Source: Polychytrium aggregatum (Eukaryota > Chytridiomycota > Chytridiomycetes > Polychytriales). From it: a stretch of 64,000 nt of DNA. Both the position numbers and the translations under genes were made by a program. A model generated the notes under the pieces. It was not told the DNA's origin. It made no database searches and worked only from the letters and a program-made list of their open reading frames with translations. Positions 34,296-45,289 of this stretch are shown here, in pieces. Position 1 is the first letter of the stretch. Every line of letters begins with the position of its first letter. The stretch spans positions 1 through 64,000 of the forward strand of contig NW_026516390.1 in the NCBI RefSeq assembly GCF_025602895.1, read 5' to 3'.

Positions 34296-34941
34296 ATGAG
34301 CCGGCTCCTGCTGCCCCTGACGGCCGGGGCTCTCGCCGGCGCCACGGCATACCATGTTTTGACCACCCAGTCGGACTCGGACTTTCAGTCGTTCACAAGA
34401 GCGCTGAACGGGATGCGCCAGGATCTGGACTCGTCACTGCCTCAAGACAGCCGCGAATCGGTATGGCTGGCGATTGTGGCCAGAGTGGTGTGTCAGAGGA
34501 AGCCGGCCCAGGGCTGCGATGCTGTCGAGAGCTGGACGCAAGGGAGCCGACATCAAGAGCCCGGACTTGACGACGGCTGTGACAATCGAGCATGGGCCAG
34601 GAGCTGCCGAGCCAAAGTGCGATATCGCTAACGGGTTTGTCTATCCAATCAACCAACGGTCGCTATCGTGGACAAACGACTGCACGATATGTCTATGCGT
34701 GACTTGCGGTGAACGATTCTGGACTGAAAATGGGATGATCCATCGATGCATGGTCGGCAAACCTGCTTGTTACCGATAGAACCCCGCCGGCAGAGCCCAG
34801 GGCGACCGATCGGGATCGTACGTTTCCTACTATCTGCGATCCATCAAGTTGCCTGACTTTGAGCGCAGAAGCCGCGAGCTCAAGTCCAACTGGAACAGAG
34901 TGGTGTCGGAGGCGATCGACAAGATCACAGGCACGTTCTGA
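34296..34941 (+). CDS. Small membrane protein, possibly MICOS subunit MIC12-like
   Basis: Two exons (34296-34460 and 34801-34941) join in phase to give 101 residues. The N-terminus is a hydrophobic helix (LLLPLTAGALAGATAYHVL) after MSR. The remainder is polar and helical and ends in LKSNWNRVVSEAIDKITGTF. A short N-terminal anchor followed by a helix containing a W-N-x-x-V motif near the C-terminus recalls fungal MIC12, a subunit of the mitochondrial contact-site complex. The similarity is weak and rests on layout. The 340-base intron has GT and AG ends. Confidence 0.5.
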
Positions 34942-36094
34942 ACAAGCACGATGACTTTGATGGCTGGCAGAGAGCCGTGTTCAGCCGAGCCAACAGCAAC
35001 ACGAATACAGCTTGGTGTCTCGATGGTGGACATGATTGACATGATGGACATGGTTTGTGGTCGGTGCATCGGCTGTCCAGGATACAACGGGACCCGCCAT
35101 TTCCCTCGGACAAAAACACGCCGTAGTTGGATCGTATCATATCACGTACTGGCCCAAGTGTCAAATCAACCCCTGGCTGTCGGTCCCAGGGAGTTGGTGC
35201 CAGGCTCCAATATCCCATCGGCCGAGCTCGTCATACAGCGCAAGCCCTGATCGACACCAGACCGGCTAACATCATGCAATCCACACAAGCGATCTGCATG
35301 CTGAGGTGTCCCGTTTCAGAATGCCGCACTGTTACCCGTCGCTGCAACGGCGGGATCGGATGCGGGATCGGCTGCATCCATGCCGACCGCGTGGTCGACA
35401 GACATCCGGCAATGGCCGGCCGTTGCTCATGATGGCTCACCGTCTTGGCATGTGCGCTATCGACCGGGCCGGAGTACACCGCTCGGCCGTCACCGCAGGG
35501 CGCCGTCACAGGGGGCGGCACCACTGGGCCGCTATCACAGGGCCATCACACGGCTGGAGCGGTGACGCACCGACGACGGATTGTCGTCATGGTTCCCGGT
35601 CGCCGGAAAGCGGACCCATTTCTGCGCCGCCCGGCAAACGCCGCAAGGACACCTGGTAGACACCCGGTGGACACCAAGGACATTTGGAGACATCTGCTGG
35701 CGCTCTGCGGATGCTCCGGAGCTGCTCTGCTGATGCTCCGCTGATGCTCTGCTGATGCTCTGCTGATGCTTGGTCGATACTTGCAGACGCCCGATGAGTC
35801 TCGGATCGCTGCAGGCGACCCTCTCCCGCGGGTGGCATCTCGCTGGTGCGTTGCTGTTTCTCACGAGAACGCCTGTGTCGCTGTTCTGTGGTGCTCTCCC
35901 CCCGCCGCGTGCTGCACAGAAGGTATGGCTCTCGCCGGGACATCCCCGCCGCCGATTGGCCGCAGCCAGCCCCGGCCAGGTGAAAAGCGGGCTCGCGGCC
36001 TCGGTTTTTGCGGGCTTTGCGTTTTGCTTTTCGTTCTCTTCACCTGGATTGCCCCAGATCCGTCTGCTCTGACAAGCCTCTTCTCCCTCCCACC
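34942..36094. other. Intergenic with a GCTGATGCTC tandem stretch; no gene
   Basis: Open frames are short and low in complexity. A run of GCTGATGCTCTGCTGATGCT type lies near 35725-35770. A GTGTCCCGTTTC at 35307 looks like part of a transposon end but lacks the rest. The last stretch is the leader of the ATPase-inhibitor gene. Confidence 0.45.
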
Positions 36095-36997
36095 ATGTCT
36101 ACTCCCGCTCTCCGAACCGCTGCTGCTCGCGCTACCCGTGCGGCCTTCCCCTCCACCATCCTTGCCTCCGTCGCCAGAATGTCGTCCAACATCCGCGAGT
36201 CCGGCGGCTCCTTTGGCAAGCGCGAGGTTGCCCAGGAGGAAAAATACATCCACGATCACGAGAAGGATGTCCTGAAGAAGTTCAAGGATACCCTCGACAA
36301 GAAGGCCTCTGCTCCCGCTGCCGAGTCCGCCAAGCCCGAGGGTGCCCAGAAGCCTGCCGAGGCCGATTCCGAGCACATCAACCCCACCCCTGTGGACTCG
36401 AACTACGGCGGCAATGTCCGATCTGGCGGTGGTGCCTTTGGGTGAGTGATCCGGACCTCTCTCGGGTGCGACCGATCCATGGCTGAGGCTGCGAATGCAA
36501 TCGCTGCAATGCATACGCGTGAGGGGCCAAGCACAGAAGGCGACCGGGGAGGGGAGGGCAAATGGCCGGAAGCGGCTTGGGGTGATCTCGCCGCCTGCGG
36601 ACGAGCCGCCGCAAGCAAGATCGCGAGCGCACTGGAGTGCAGCACACCGGCATTGCTCCTGCATGGTATCTTTGCATGAGCAGGGTTGTCGCTGTGCCAT
36701 GTCGAAATGTGGAGGCGATCGATCGATCAGGCCGATGCACTTGGTTGTTCCTGGGGGTGTGCCAGTGTATCGGTACCGCGAACCTGGTTCCTCTGGCGCA
36801 GGCCAGTCCCGAATCCACGATGCATTGTTACTGATCCTGACTCCCCTCGCTCTCGCTCCTGTGTGTCGCCCTATCGCCATCCACCGCTCTGGTTGCGCTC
36901 ACCCCTCTGCAGCAAGCGCGAGGCCGTCCTCGAGGAAAAGTACTTCCGTGACCACGACCGCGAGCTCGCCCAGAACCTGCGCAACAAGCAAAAGTAA
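36095..36997 (+). CDS. INH1: Mitochondrial F1F0-ATPase inhibitor (IF1/INH1) with two inhibitory motifs
   Basis: IF1 binds F1-ATPase at low matrix pH and stops ATP hydrolysis. Two exons (36095-36441 and 36913-36997) join in phase to give 143 residues. Residues 1-31 look like a mitochondrial presequence, rich in Ala, Arg and Ser without acids. The first inhibitory motif is ESGGSFGKREVAQEEKYIHD near residues 36-55. After a helical linker (KKFKDTLDKKA) and an Ala/Pro/Glu-rich stretch, exon 1 ends with SGGGAFG and exon 2 continues KREAVLEEKYFRDHDRELAQ, a second copy of the motif. Normal IF1 is 80-110 residues with one motif. If the intron is retained, a TGA follows the last Gly codon at once and leaves a one-motif protein. 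Confidence 0.85.
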
Positions 36998-37640
36998 AAA
37001 AGAAAAAAAGCAGTTCTCCAAGTTTTGGCATTTCGTCCATCCAACGGGAGTCGATCCGATATTGAAGTGGTACATCCTCCACCCTCCCGACGGCTTGCGG
37101 CCAAAAATGCTGCGTGTGATCGACGTCGTCTCCTGGCGCAAGATCAAAGGCTCTGTCGGGGCAGTTGATGGAGCTCCAGGAAACGGTGGCAGGAAGCGCA
37201 CCAGCCTCATCTCATTTTCTTCCGGCTTTCTGAGAGCATTCGTCAATACACCGGAGCTCATCTGTCTTCTGCGTTGGTGCTGGTGTTAGTGTTGGTGTTT
37301 GTGTTGGTGCTGGTGCTGGTGCTGGTGCTGGTATCGATCGCTGGTGCTGGTGTTGGTATCGATCGCTGGGCATCACCCTTGTCGCCCCGCAGATCCCGTG
37401 ATCCTGGGCTGGCAATCCGCCAAGAGCGACAGCGCCGCACACACACACACGCGGCAGCACAGCGTGCCCACAGAAACAGCGTGCGCGCAGCACACGCCAC
37501 GCACGTGCGCACCACGGCTTTCCTTTCCGGGAACCGCGTTTCTCCCACGCCGCCTCGGCCGATCTCGTCGCGCGTGTTGCCCACAAAAGGCACCGCCGTT
37601 TCTTTTCCCTCGCCAACCAGCCTCGCCCTCCATCTGCCCA
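36998..37640. other. Intergenic; promoter of the UXS gene with a microsatellite
   Basis: This contains the IF1 3' end, a long GTTGGTGCTG-type repeat and the pyrimidine-rich leader before the UXS start. The frames seen through the repeat are compositional. Confidence 0.5.
37270..37366 (+). repeat. GTTGGT/GCTGGT microsatellite
   Basis: A run of about 15 six-base units of the GTTGGT, GCTGGT and GTTAGT type, interrupted by two copies of TATCGATCGCTGG near 37331 and 37355. Confidence 0.85.
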
Positions 37641-39746
37641 ATGTCCCCGGTCTCCAAGAAGCTCAAGACATCGCCATCCATGCAGCTCGATCCCAGTCCC
37701 AGCGCCAAGGCCCTGCCGGCCCTCACCCCCACCTCGGCCCCCGGCCAGCGAGTCACCCACGTCGGCAGCCCTGAAACCAAGAACCACTTTGCCCTCGACC
37801 GCCTGCGTCCGCTCTACCTCAACCCGCCCACCGCCATCGGCCGCACCATCACCGACGAAGCCCACGAGTATATCCAGTTCGACACCCAGCGCACCTTCCC
37901 TCCTGTACTCAAGCTCAAGAACTCGGAGCAGCTGCGCATCCTCGTCACCGGCGGCGCCGGCTTTGTCGGCTCGCACCTTGTCGATCGCCTCATGCTCATG
38001 GGCCATCAGGTCAAGTGCCTCGACAACTTCTTCACCGGCAACACCAAGAACATCCTGCACTGGGTTGGACACCCCAACTTTGAGCTCATCCGCCACGATG
38101 TCGTCGGTATGTTTGATCGCGGCCTCGGCCGTGTAGCTGGTGTGCTTTCCGTGGCGACGATCGTGCTGCAACAGGCTTTACAGCAGCAATGCGGCGAGGC
38201 GGCGCGATTGCTGGATATGCTGTCCGGAATGCGATTCGTCCTGCTGGCTGTAATTTTCGCTTGGGGACCGCCGGTTAGAGGCTGGGATTGCTCAAGCTCG
38301 ACCTGTGGCCCTCCCCTATCCGGTTCATTACCCCCCCCGTTTTATTCCATTCTCTCTGTTGTTCCTGCTTCTTCCCTCTGTCTCGGGCTGCTTTAGAGCA
38401 AAAGAGAATTGGCGTCATCGCCGCGGATGCGACGGTCGCTTATTTTCTTCGCCCGCTGCCCGTTGCCGTCTCTATTGCTTCGAAATTGCGCCGCGTCATT
38501 GCGACCAGCTACCCCCCCCATCTGTGCCTCTGGAGTGCTCGTGAATTGAAGCTGCTGGTGGATCCAACGTCGTGAACCCGACGTCGTGGACGCTAGCCCG
38601 AGCCTGAAATGCAGCCCGAATGTTCGGCCGATATCTTAATTAACCTCCATCCCTGGTCTCGTTCGCCGCCGCCATAATCGCTGTCTTCAGAGCCCATCCT
38701 CGTCGAGGTCGATCGCGTCTATCATCTGGCCTGTCCTGCCTCGCCTCCCCACTATCAGTACAACCCCATCAAGACCGTCAAGACGAGCGTCATGGGCACC
38801 ATCAACATGCTCGGCTTGGCCAAACGTGTCAAGGCCCGCTTCCTGCTGACCTCCACGTCCGAGGTCTACGGCGATCCCGACCAGCATCCTCAGTCCGAGA
38901 GCTACTGGGGCAACGTCAACCCTGTGAGTGCCATCATTCTCGAGTGGGCATGGCCTTGCTTTGGTGCACGGAGGGGATTTGATGGGTACTGTGTGTTGCT
39001 GTGTGTTGCTGTGTGTTGCTGTGTTGCTGTGCACGCTCACATTGCGACTGAGCGGCGCTATCACGGGTGGATGGGTGCGGGGAAGCTATAGTGCTCCGGC
39101 GTCCTCGGCTGTAGATCGCTTGGTGTTGCTTGGACGCACGGCCTTGTGCGCACGGCCCGAGCGACTCTGTCCATTGTTCCTAACCATCGGCCGCCCTCTC
39201 CTTCTGCTCGCTGACCAGATTGGCCCCCGTGCCTGCTACGACGAGGGCAAGCGTGTCGCCGAGACGCTGACCTACGCCTATGCCAAGCAGGACAAGGTTG
39301 ATGTCCGTGTCGCCCGAATCTTCAACACCTTTGGTCCGCGCATGAACGAGAACGACGGCCGCGTCGTCTCCAACTTCATCATCCAGGCCCTCAAGGGCGA
39401 GGACCTGACCATCTACGGCGAAGGCGACCAGACCCGCTCGTTCCAGTATGTGCATGATTTGGTCGACGGCCTGATCGCGCTCATGGAGTCCAACTACTCC
39501 GAGGGCCCCGTCAACATTGGAAACCCCGACGAGTGCACCATCCGTCACTTTGCCGAGGTCATCAAGGAGATGGTCCAGTCCAAATCCAAGATCATCAAGC
39601 TCCCCCCCACCGAGGACGACCCCAGACGACGCAGACCCGACATCTCTCGGGCCAAGAAAGTGCTGGGCTGGGAGCCCAAGTTCTCGGTCCGCCAGGGTAT
39701 CGAGGAGACGGTCGACTACTTCCGATCCATCATCAACGACATTTAA
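37641..39746 (+). CDS. UXS1: UDP-glucuronate decarboxylase (UDP-xylose synthase)
   Basis: The enzyme converts UDP-glucuronate to UDP-xylose, the xylose donor for cell-wall and secreted glycans. It is an extended short-chain dehydrogenase with bound NAD. Three exons join in phase: 37641-38106, 38691-38923 and 39219-39746, giving 408 residues. The Rossmann motif is [20 protein letters not shown] near residue 97. The catalytic triad is present: Ser/Thr in [12 protein letters not shown], then Tyr and Lys in [33 protein letters not shown] and the [18 protein letters not shown] stretch are typical of UXS. There is no N-terminal transmembrane helix in the predicted protein, so it should be cytosolic. 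Intron 2 contains a GTGTGTTGCT repeat (about 38985-39025). Confidence 0.95.
38984..39028 (+). repeat. TGTGTTGCTG tandem repeat in UXS1 intron 2
   Basis: About four copies of the unit GTGTTGCTGT follow head to tail, wholly within the intron. Confidence 0.8.
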
Positions 39747-39896
39747 GCCACTCGCGTGGCTCTCTGTTGCTACACTTGCTCGTTCTGAACCCTTACTTTC
39801 TTGCTTTGAGCGCCGCTGTGTGGCCTTTCGTTCTCTGGATCGGCCAATCTGGTCTCGATGGCTTGCTTTGGCCAAACCATTGATCCATTAGCGGGA

Positions 39897-40293
39897 TACA
39901 GCGTTTCCAAAATGAAATGGGACACCCCCGTTTTGAGCCATGAGAGTGCTTTTTCTGGAACCTGAATACACCCACCCACTCATCGCATTCATGGCCAAGC
40001 AAGTCTATCCAAGGAGACCGAAGTGGTGATTGCCTTTGGGAATGCCTCGTGGAAGCAGGGGAGGGATCTTCATCCAGTCCCAGGAGACTCAGGTTCGCCA
40101 GTCGATCATCGCCACAGGAGATCGACCGGGTGTATTCAAGACTGTGCTTCCCAAACCAACCAAAACAAAGAGATTGCCAACGAAGACAGGAGTGCAATGC
40201 CATGGCCTGCTCACTGGGCCTACAGTCAGTCGGCAGGGTTCAGACATCTGAAGCCAGGAAGGAACTGGCCCGTTTCTTTCTAGATAGACTCTA
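39897..40293 (+). mobile_element. Internally deleted Fanzor transposon E3 (miniature)
   Basis: This 397-base element, including the TA at each side (39897-39898 and 40292-40293), has both ends. The left reads CAGCGTTTCCAAAATGAAAT and continues GGGACACCC; the right reads CCCGTTTCTTTCTAGATAGA. It is a deletion copy of the E2 type. After CAAG it enters the Fanzor at VVIAFGNASW, then loses about 247 bases relative to E2 between two GCCA tetranucleotides (20778-20781 and 21025-21028 in E2). It resumes at SIIATGDRPGVF and keeps the C-terminal extension and 3' tail. It codes for no nuclease. Confidence 0.9.
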
Positions 40294-40337
40294 CGGACAG
40301 CCCAGACCATCCCAAGATCCAAGGTCGCCATGAGCGT

Positions 40338-40591
40338 TACACTTTATACATGAGTAAACGGGATATCATCTCTATCCCGCATGTCGGTGTAGTATTCGAT
40401 GGCTTGTGTCCGACTCGGTCACATACAATTCAACAGATCACCTCGACAGCCTCCGAGTGAAGACCACCGGTCCGCTCTCTGGTCACCACAATCGACCTGC
40501 ACACAGTAGTGATGGGTGTGTATTCAGGTCCTTGAAAAACAACAGTCCTGGCTCAAAACAGGGTGTCCCGTTTCGTTTTGGGAACGCTATA
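40338..40591 (-). mobile_element. Miniature Fanzor-derived transposon E4
   Basis: About 250 bases lie between TA dinucleotides at 40590-40591 and 40338-40339, read on the minus strand. The left end (GCGTTCCCAAAACGAAACGG, then GACACCC) and its flank with CCTGAATACAC match the E3 type. After about 75 bases the sequence jumps into the last Fanzor codons (CAGGTCGATTGTGG, GGTCTTCACTCGGAGGCTG) and the 3' tail of the E1 type, ending TTACACTTTATAC as in E1. It therefore looks like a hybrid of the two subfamilies with nearly all coding sequence removed. Confidence 0.85.
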
Positions 40592-40877
40592 TTCGCAAAG
40601 CAAGGTATGGCACAAGCGGTTGAAGGGATTTCGCCTATCCGACAGGCCGAACTGGGTGCCCAGAGCGGCGTGCGGACTGCTTTTCCACCTCTCCCTCTGT
40701 CCAGTTCAGTTGGTAGGTCGTCGGGTGAAGCGGAGGTGGCCTTCATAATAGACAAGAAGCTAGACATCGAATAGCAAGGTTGGGGTGGTGATTAGGATAG
40801 CGTAATTTGGCAGCCATGTTGCCGGGGGGGGGCGCTGGTCGGTTCCTTTGCTCTCGGACGGTCGAGCACCCCCCCCG

Positions 40878-42071
40878 TCAGTTGTGAGCCACCAGAGCCT
40901 GCCGAGCCTGCGACCGATCCATGCGGACAAGGTCGAAGAGCTGGTCAGCGCACACCACGGATCTCCCATGCACCAACGCTTGCGCTTACTTTCTTTGGGC
41001 ACTTCTCGTGGATGGTCTCGGATCGATGGATGGTCTGCTTGCCGTCTTTCCACTTCAGGACGACAACCAGCTGTCTGGACTCGTCCTTGGCTTGCTGGAC
41101 ATGCTCGATGGACTCGACATCATCCTCCCAGGAGACCTGGGCCCGAATATCCTCAGTCAGCTCGTTCTCGGCATCTGAGACAACCGAGTCTTCCGAGGAG
41201 TCGACCAGGGTGGCGACATCGGCAGCCGAGCTCTGGCCCTTGTGTGGCGAGCTTGTAGCCGAAGCAGCGTCCGAGTCTCTGGCTCTCTTTTTCTATCGAC
41301 GCGGGAGTGTGCGGCCACGATACAAGTCAGAGGTCGGATGCGGGTCAGGGTCAGATTTGCGCCAAGGACTGGGTGGACGAGAGCATCCACACCCGCAAAC
41401 TCGAGCGACTAGGGGGCCAGTTACAGAGCGACCACTCGGTTATACCTTGGAGCCAGAGTTGGATCCAGTGGCAGCCGCCCGCTTGGAGCTCGGAGTGGCA
41501 GGGCTCTTGACCTTTTGACTGTCCAAAAACTCCTTCAAGATCGGGCCATCCTTTGGGCGACAAATCGATCGATCAACATGAGTGAATAGCGGTGTCGAGA
41601 GTCAAAGCATGACTTGCCCAGTAGAGGGGCGGCGATGCTACGTCACAGCCAAGCCGGCCAGATCGCCCAGTTTCTGGCAGCTCGGCGCTTGTTTCTGCTG
41701 ACCCAGCAGGAGGACATGGTGTCGGAGGCGTTTTGACTTACGCTGATGTTGTCCTGGTCCTCCCAGGTGGTTTCGGTGTAGCCAACCCATTTGATAAGGT
41801 ACTGGGTTCTGCCCTGGAAAAGATCATGTATCGTAAATGCCTGCAGCGATTCCACATAGATCGGCGTCGACTCGACCGTCGGGCTGGGAAGGTGGTGCGC
41901 GAACCGCTGATCAGCGCCGAGGGTTGCGGGGGGCTGGTCGGCGTGTCCATTGCTGGGGGAGGGGAGCAAACATACCCCTTTCTTGCGCTGGTCGAGGATG
42001 GCCTCGACCTCGTACTCCTCCTCTTCGTCGTCCAGAACGACGGCCTTGGCGTTTTGAACCTTCTTGGGCAT
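40878..42071 (-). CDS. HP1-type heterochromatin protein (chromodomain plus chromoshadow domain)
   Basis: HP1 proteins bind methylated histone H3 lysine 9 through the chromodomain and dimerise through the chromoshadow domain to build heterochromatin. Five exons join in phase: 42071-41976, 41813-41742, 41550-41446, 41292-40990 and 40940-40878, giving 212 residues. The chromodomain (about residues 20-56) has an acidic lead, EEEEYEVEAILDQRKK, and the aromatic-cage region QYLIKWVGYTETTWEDQDNI. A Ser/Lys-rich hinge follows. The shadow domain (about 142-212) has SWEDDVESI, LVVVLKWKDGKQ and HEKCPKK. The last 20 residues (LFDLVRMDRS and onward) differ from the usual FYE-containing end, so the final exon is less certain. 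The length is close to animal HP1. Confidence 0.85.
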
Positions 42072-42506
42072 GGTGTATCGTCACGGAATCGAGCTGCGGC
42101 GGCGGCGGCGGCGGCGGATCGATGGGTCAACAGCGAGAGGACTGTCAGGACCCAGACATGCCCTTCTTCAGCACCAGCGGGCCGAAATGAAACAGGGCGC
42201 TGGTCAATTTGACTATTTTGGGCTCGGCGCGCGGCCGAGGGACGAGAGCATCTTCGAATCGAAGACAGGATCCGCTGGTTGCTCCTGCCCTGCGTTTCAT
42301 GCTCCAGCATGCAGCATGCCGGCCATGCCTCCCTGCCGCTCGCTAGTGCTGCAGGATGACCGGCCGCACGGACGAGATCGTCACGGTTCGTTGCTCCTTC
42401 AACCCACTCACAACACAACTGTTCAGGTCCGTTCTTCACCACGGAGGCGATATATTGGGCAACCCTTGGTGCTGCAGTAGCCCTCGGCTCTACAGCAACT
42501 CTCGAC

Positions 42507-45146
42507 TCAGCCCAGCTTGGGGGTGCCCGGTGTGTTGCCAGGAACATGCCGGGTCACGTAGATGCCCTGATCGACATCGGCAAACTTGGTGTGCTTAGGC
42601 TGGTAGTTGCCGGGTCGGTAGCCATCGGGCTCTGCCAAGGCGGCCGTTCCTGTCCCTGTCGATCGGAATGATGCAGATGTCATGCGAGATCCTTTGGACC
42701 CGAAGCCATAACTGCCAACAGCGTACCCATCCTGCTCAGCACTTTCAGCGGATCGAGTCGGGCCGGGCTGGGTTCTGCGGATATCAGACCGGTCGGCGGC
42801 AAACTCGGAAACTCGAGAGAGGCCAAGGTTGCTGCTCATGTCTGCCTCAGCCGAATCACCCTTGGCGCCGCCCATGAGGCCTGCGATTAAGCTGCTGCCA
42901 TCGTCGGTGGTCTTCAGCACGCTCATGGCCTCCATGTTGAGGGCACAGAGGCCGCGCATAAATGCCTTCTTCACATCCTCCTGTTGCTTGGCTCTGTTAC
43001 TATCGGACTCTTGCAGGCGCAGCGTCAGCGTTTCGATGCGGGCGTTGAGCTGTTTTGGGCAGGATCGGGGAGTTGGACTCAGTTCAGGCATGGAACCAGC
43101 CCTCAGTCGCAAGGTATTCAGGTGCAGCCCATCTCCATCGCCCGATTTCCTTTAGAGCTACATCGCACGACAGCGAGCAAACACACGATGTGGCTTCTTC
43201 CGCATACCTCTGCGATCCGCTTTTCGTATTCGGTTGCCAGTTTCTCCATGCTGCTCTCGGCCTCGCGACGGGCCTTCTTCTCGACGCTCCGTTTCCAGTG
43301 TATGCCGGCGACCCTTTGCCATCCGCGCAGGGCCTTGCGCTGCTGGTGTCGGATATGCTGTTGGCGTGCAAGTTGCTGCCCGTAGTTGACTTGCTGCCGG
43401 TGGGCATAGGCAACTTTCCACGAGGCAAAGAATCGCACAGAGAGGGCCTTTTCTCGCTGCGAAACCGAGAGGTATCAAGCTTGGTAAGCATATGCTGGAG
43501 TCCCACAGGAATCAGCAGATTCTTGATGCAAGGCACATGTCGTCCCCAGAATGCGTGGTCGTTCGGGCTATCATGGCTATCGCGGCTATCATAGCTGTGA
43601 TGGCTGTGATGTTTGCCATGGTGGTCATGACTGTCATAGTGTACCTTGTAAACAATGTAGAGCAGCATCCGCTCGACGAGCTTGCTCTTGTTCTCGAGCA
43701 TCGTTAGATAGCTGGCCGCGACGTTTTCCGAGTTTCTCAGCTGCGCCGTCAGATCGTCGATCAGATAGCTTGACTGGGTACGCAGTGTCTCTGCCTGCTG
43801 CGAATGCTGCCGAACAAGGGCTTCCCGGGAGGTTCGGAAATCGGTCTAATTGCGACGGGTAGTCGGGTTGGTGGGAATCGCAAGGGCGTCTCGTCGTCTC
43901 CAGCTCTGCCGTGAAGGCCTGTTGCGTGGGAATCGCCACAGGACCCATCGCACTTACGAGAATCGATTGCTTCAGAACGTTGGTCCAGCCCTCGAGGCAC
44001 TCAGCAAACCGAAGCATGGGGTCATCTCCCTCCCTTGCGTCTGGTGCCTGTATCCTGCTGTTTGATGTGGACGGCCTTTGGGGCGGGGCGGTGTCCGTAT
44101 GTACCGACAACGCTTCGACCTTTGGCGATCCGAGTGTGTGCATTCGATCTGCCGCCAATGCAGCCAGCGGCTGATAACCGGCGGGCGAGTCTTGGGCCCT
44201 GGCTCGAGAATCTTGGACGGCGAACGGATCGGCGTCGACCCCTCCGGGTGGAGGTCGCAGCCGCACGTCTCGTTGACCGGCTCCGTTCGCCTGGAGTATG
44301 TGTGGTTCAAGACGCCCGGCAGATGCAAATTGGGGACTAGAGTAGCCTGGATTCACCAGCGGGGCTGGACCACGAGACGAGACTGGCTTTCGGAACGAGT
44401 TGTATGACTGAATCGATACCTCGTCTGTGGAGACGGCGGGAGGGGTGGATCAGCGAGGCACATGCAACAGATCATCAGAATCGAGCCCACCCGGAGGACG
44501 GAGGGCAGCTCGCCAGAAGGACATGCCCCGTGCTCGATGTTGCTCCTCAGTGCCTACCATCATACTCGGATGCCGACTCATGGGCTCGCATTCCTGTGTG
44601 TCGCCCAGACCCGTCGGTGAATAGACGATCGTCACCAGGCTGCTCGTTTCTTGAATGGCTTCCCAGACCCGAAGGTTCCGGCGAGACGGGGTCGAGCATG
44701 GCGGCATGTTTCAGATCATGAGGCTCCAGAAGAGAGTCGCCGAGGTCATCGATTGGACTTTGCGCAAAGATGCCGTCTGCAGAGGGCTCGAGCGACATGG
44801 GCTGGGCGTTGCCGACAAAATCTCGGGGCTGTTCTTCGTAATTCATGGCCCGCCGATTGAAGACGGGGGAGATAGCAATGCTGGAGGTGCCGGACTGGGG
44901 CAGGATCTGGGGCAGGATCTGGCGAGAGGCGGATGTGATCTTCCCGCCCATCCGCGGCTGCTGTTGTCGCTCGGCAGCTCTGGCCGACCAGGGTCCACCC
45001 GGGTTGGGCTCGGCGACGGCAGGGCGGGATCGACGGGGCTGATCGATCTCGGAGAGCATCGATGCAATGCTGCTGAATCGGCCTTTGGATCGCTTGTCTC
45101 GAGGTGTCGTCGCCCGTCTGCCGATCGCCTCATCGCCATTCTGCAT
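42507..45146 (-). CDS. POC5: Centriolar protein POC5 homologue
   Basis: POC5 is a centrin-binding protein of the centriole inner scaffold, needed for elongation of centrioles and basal bodies. The gene runs from ATG 45146 to the stop at 42507. Exons with firm borders are 43845-43645, 43456-43208 and 43049-42507, plus one ending at 43958; the 5' exons (first one about 45146-44561) are less sure. The diagnostic block VKKAFMRGLCALNMEAMSVL lies in the last exon. The upstream segments match the POC5 plan: LEGWTNVLKQSIL, a coiled coil (ETLRTQSSYLIDDL to LTMLENKSKLVERM), and Trp-containing centrin-binding helices (FFASWKVAYAHRQQ, RKALRGWQRVAG). The N-terminus is low in complexity. This is a second sign of a flagellated cell. 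Confidence 0.85.
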
Positions 45147-45289
45147 TTGCTGCGATTCTGCACTCGCAGCGGCCCCACCAGCTGCATATCAGTAGCCTGC
45201 TGCCAGCCTACTGCCGGCCTGCTGCTAGCCTGCACTCGCTCTGCCCTCGGATTCTTTGAATCTCCCGCCAACGCACCACCACCATCGTC
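45147..45289. promoter_or_regulatory. Compact divergent promoter of POC5 and the FtsX-like permease
   Basis: Only 143 bases separate the two start codons. The stretch has repeated GCCTGCTGC and CTGCCAGCCT pieces and no visible TATA box. Both genes probably share regulatory elements. Confidence 0.5.

Noticed and set aside
35297-35325. GGTGTCCCGTTTCAGAATGC resembling a transposon end
   Set aside because: Only about 12 bases match, with no TA at the right distance, no partner end and no internal similarity.
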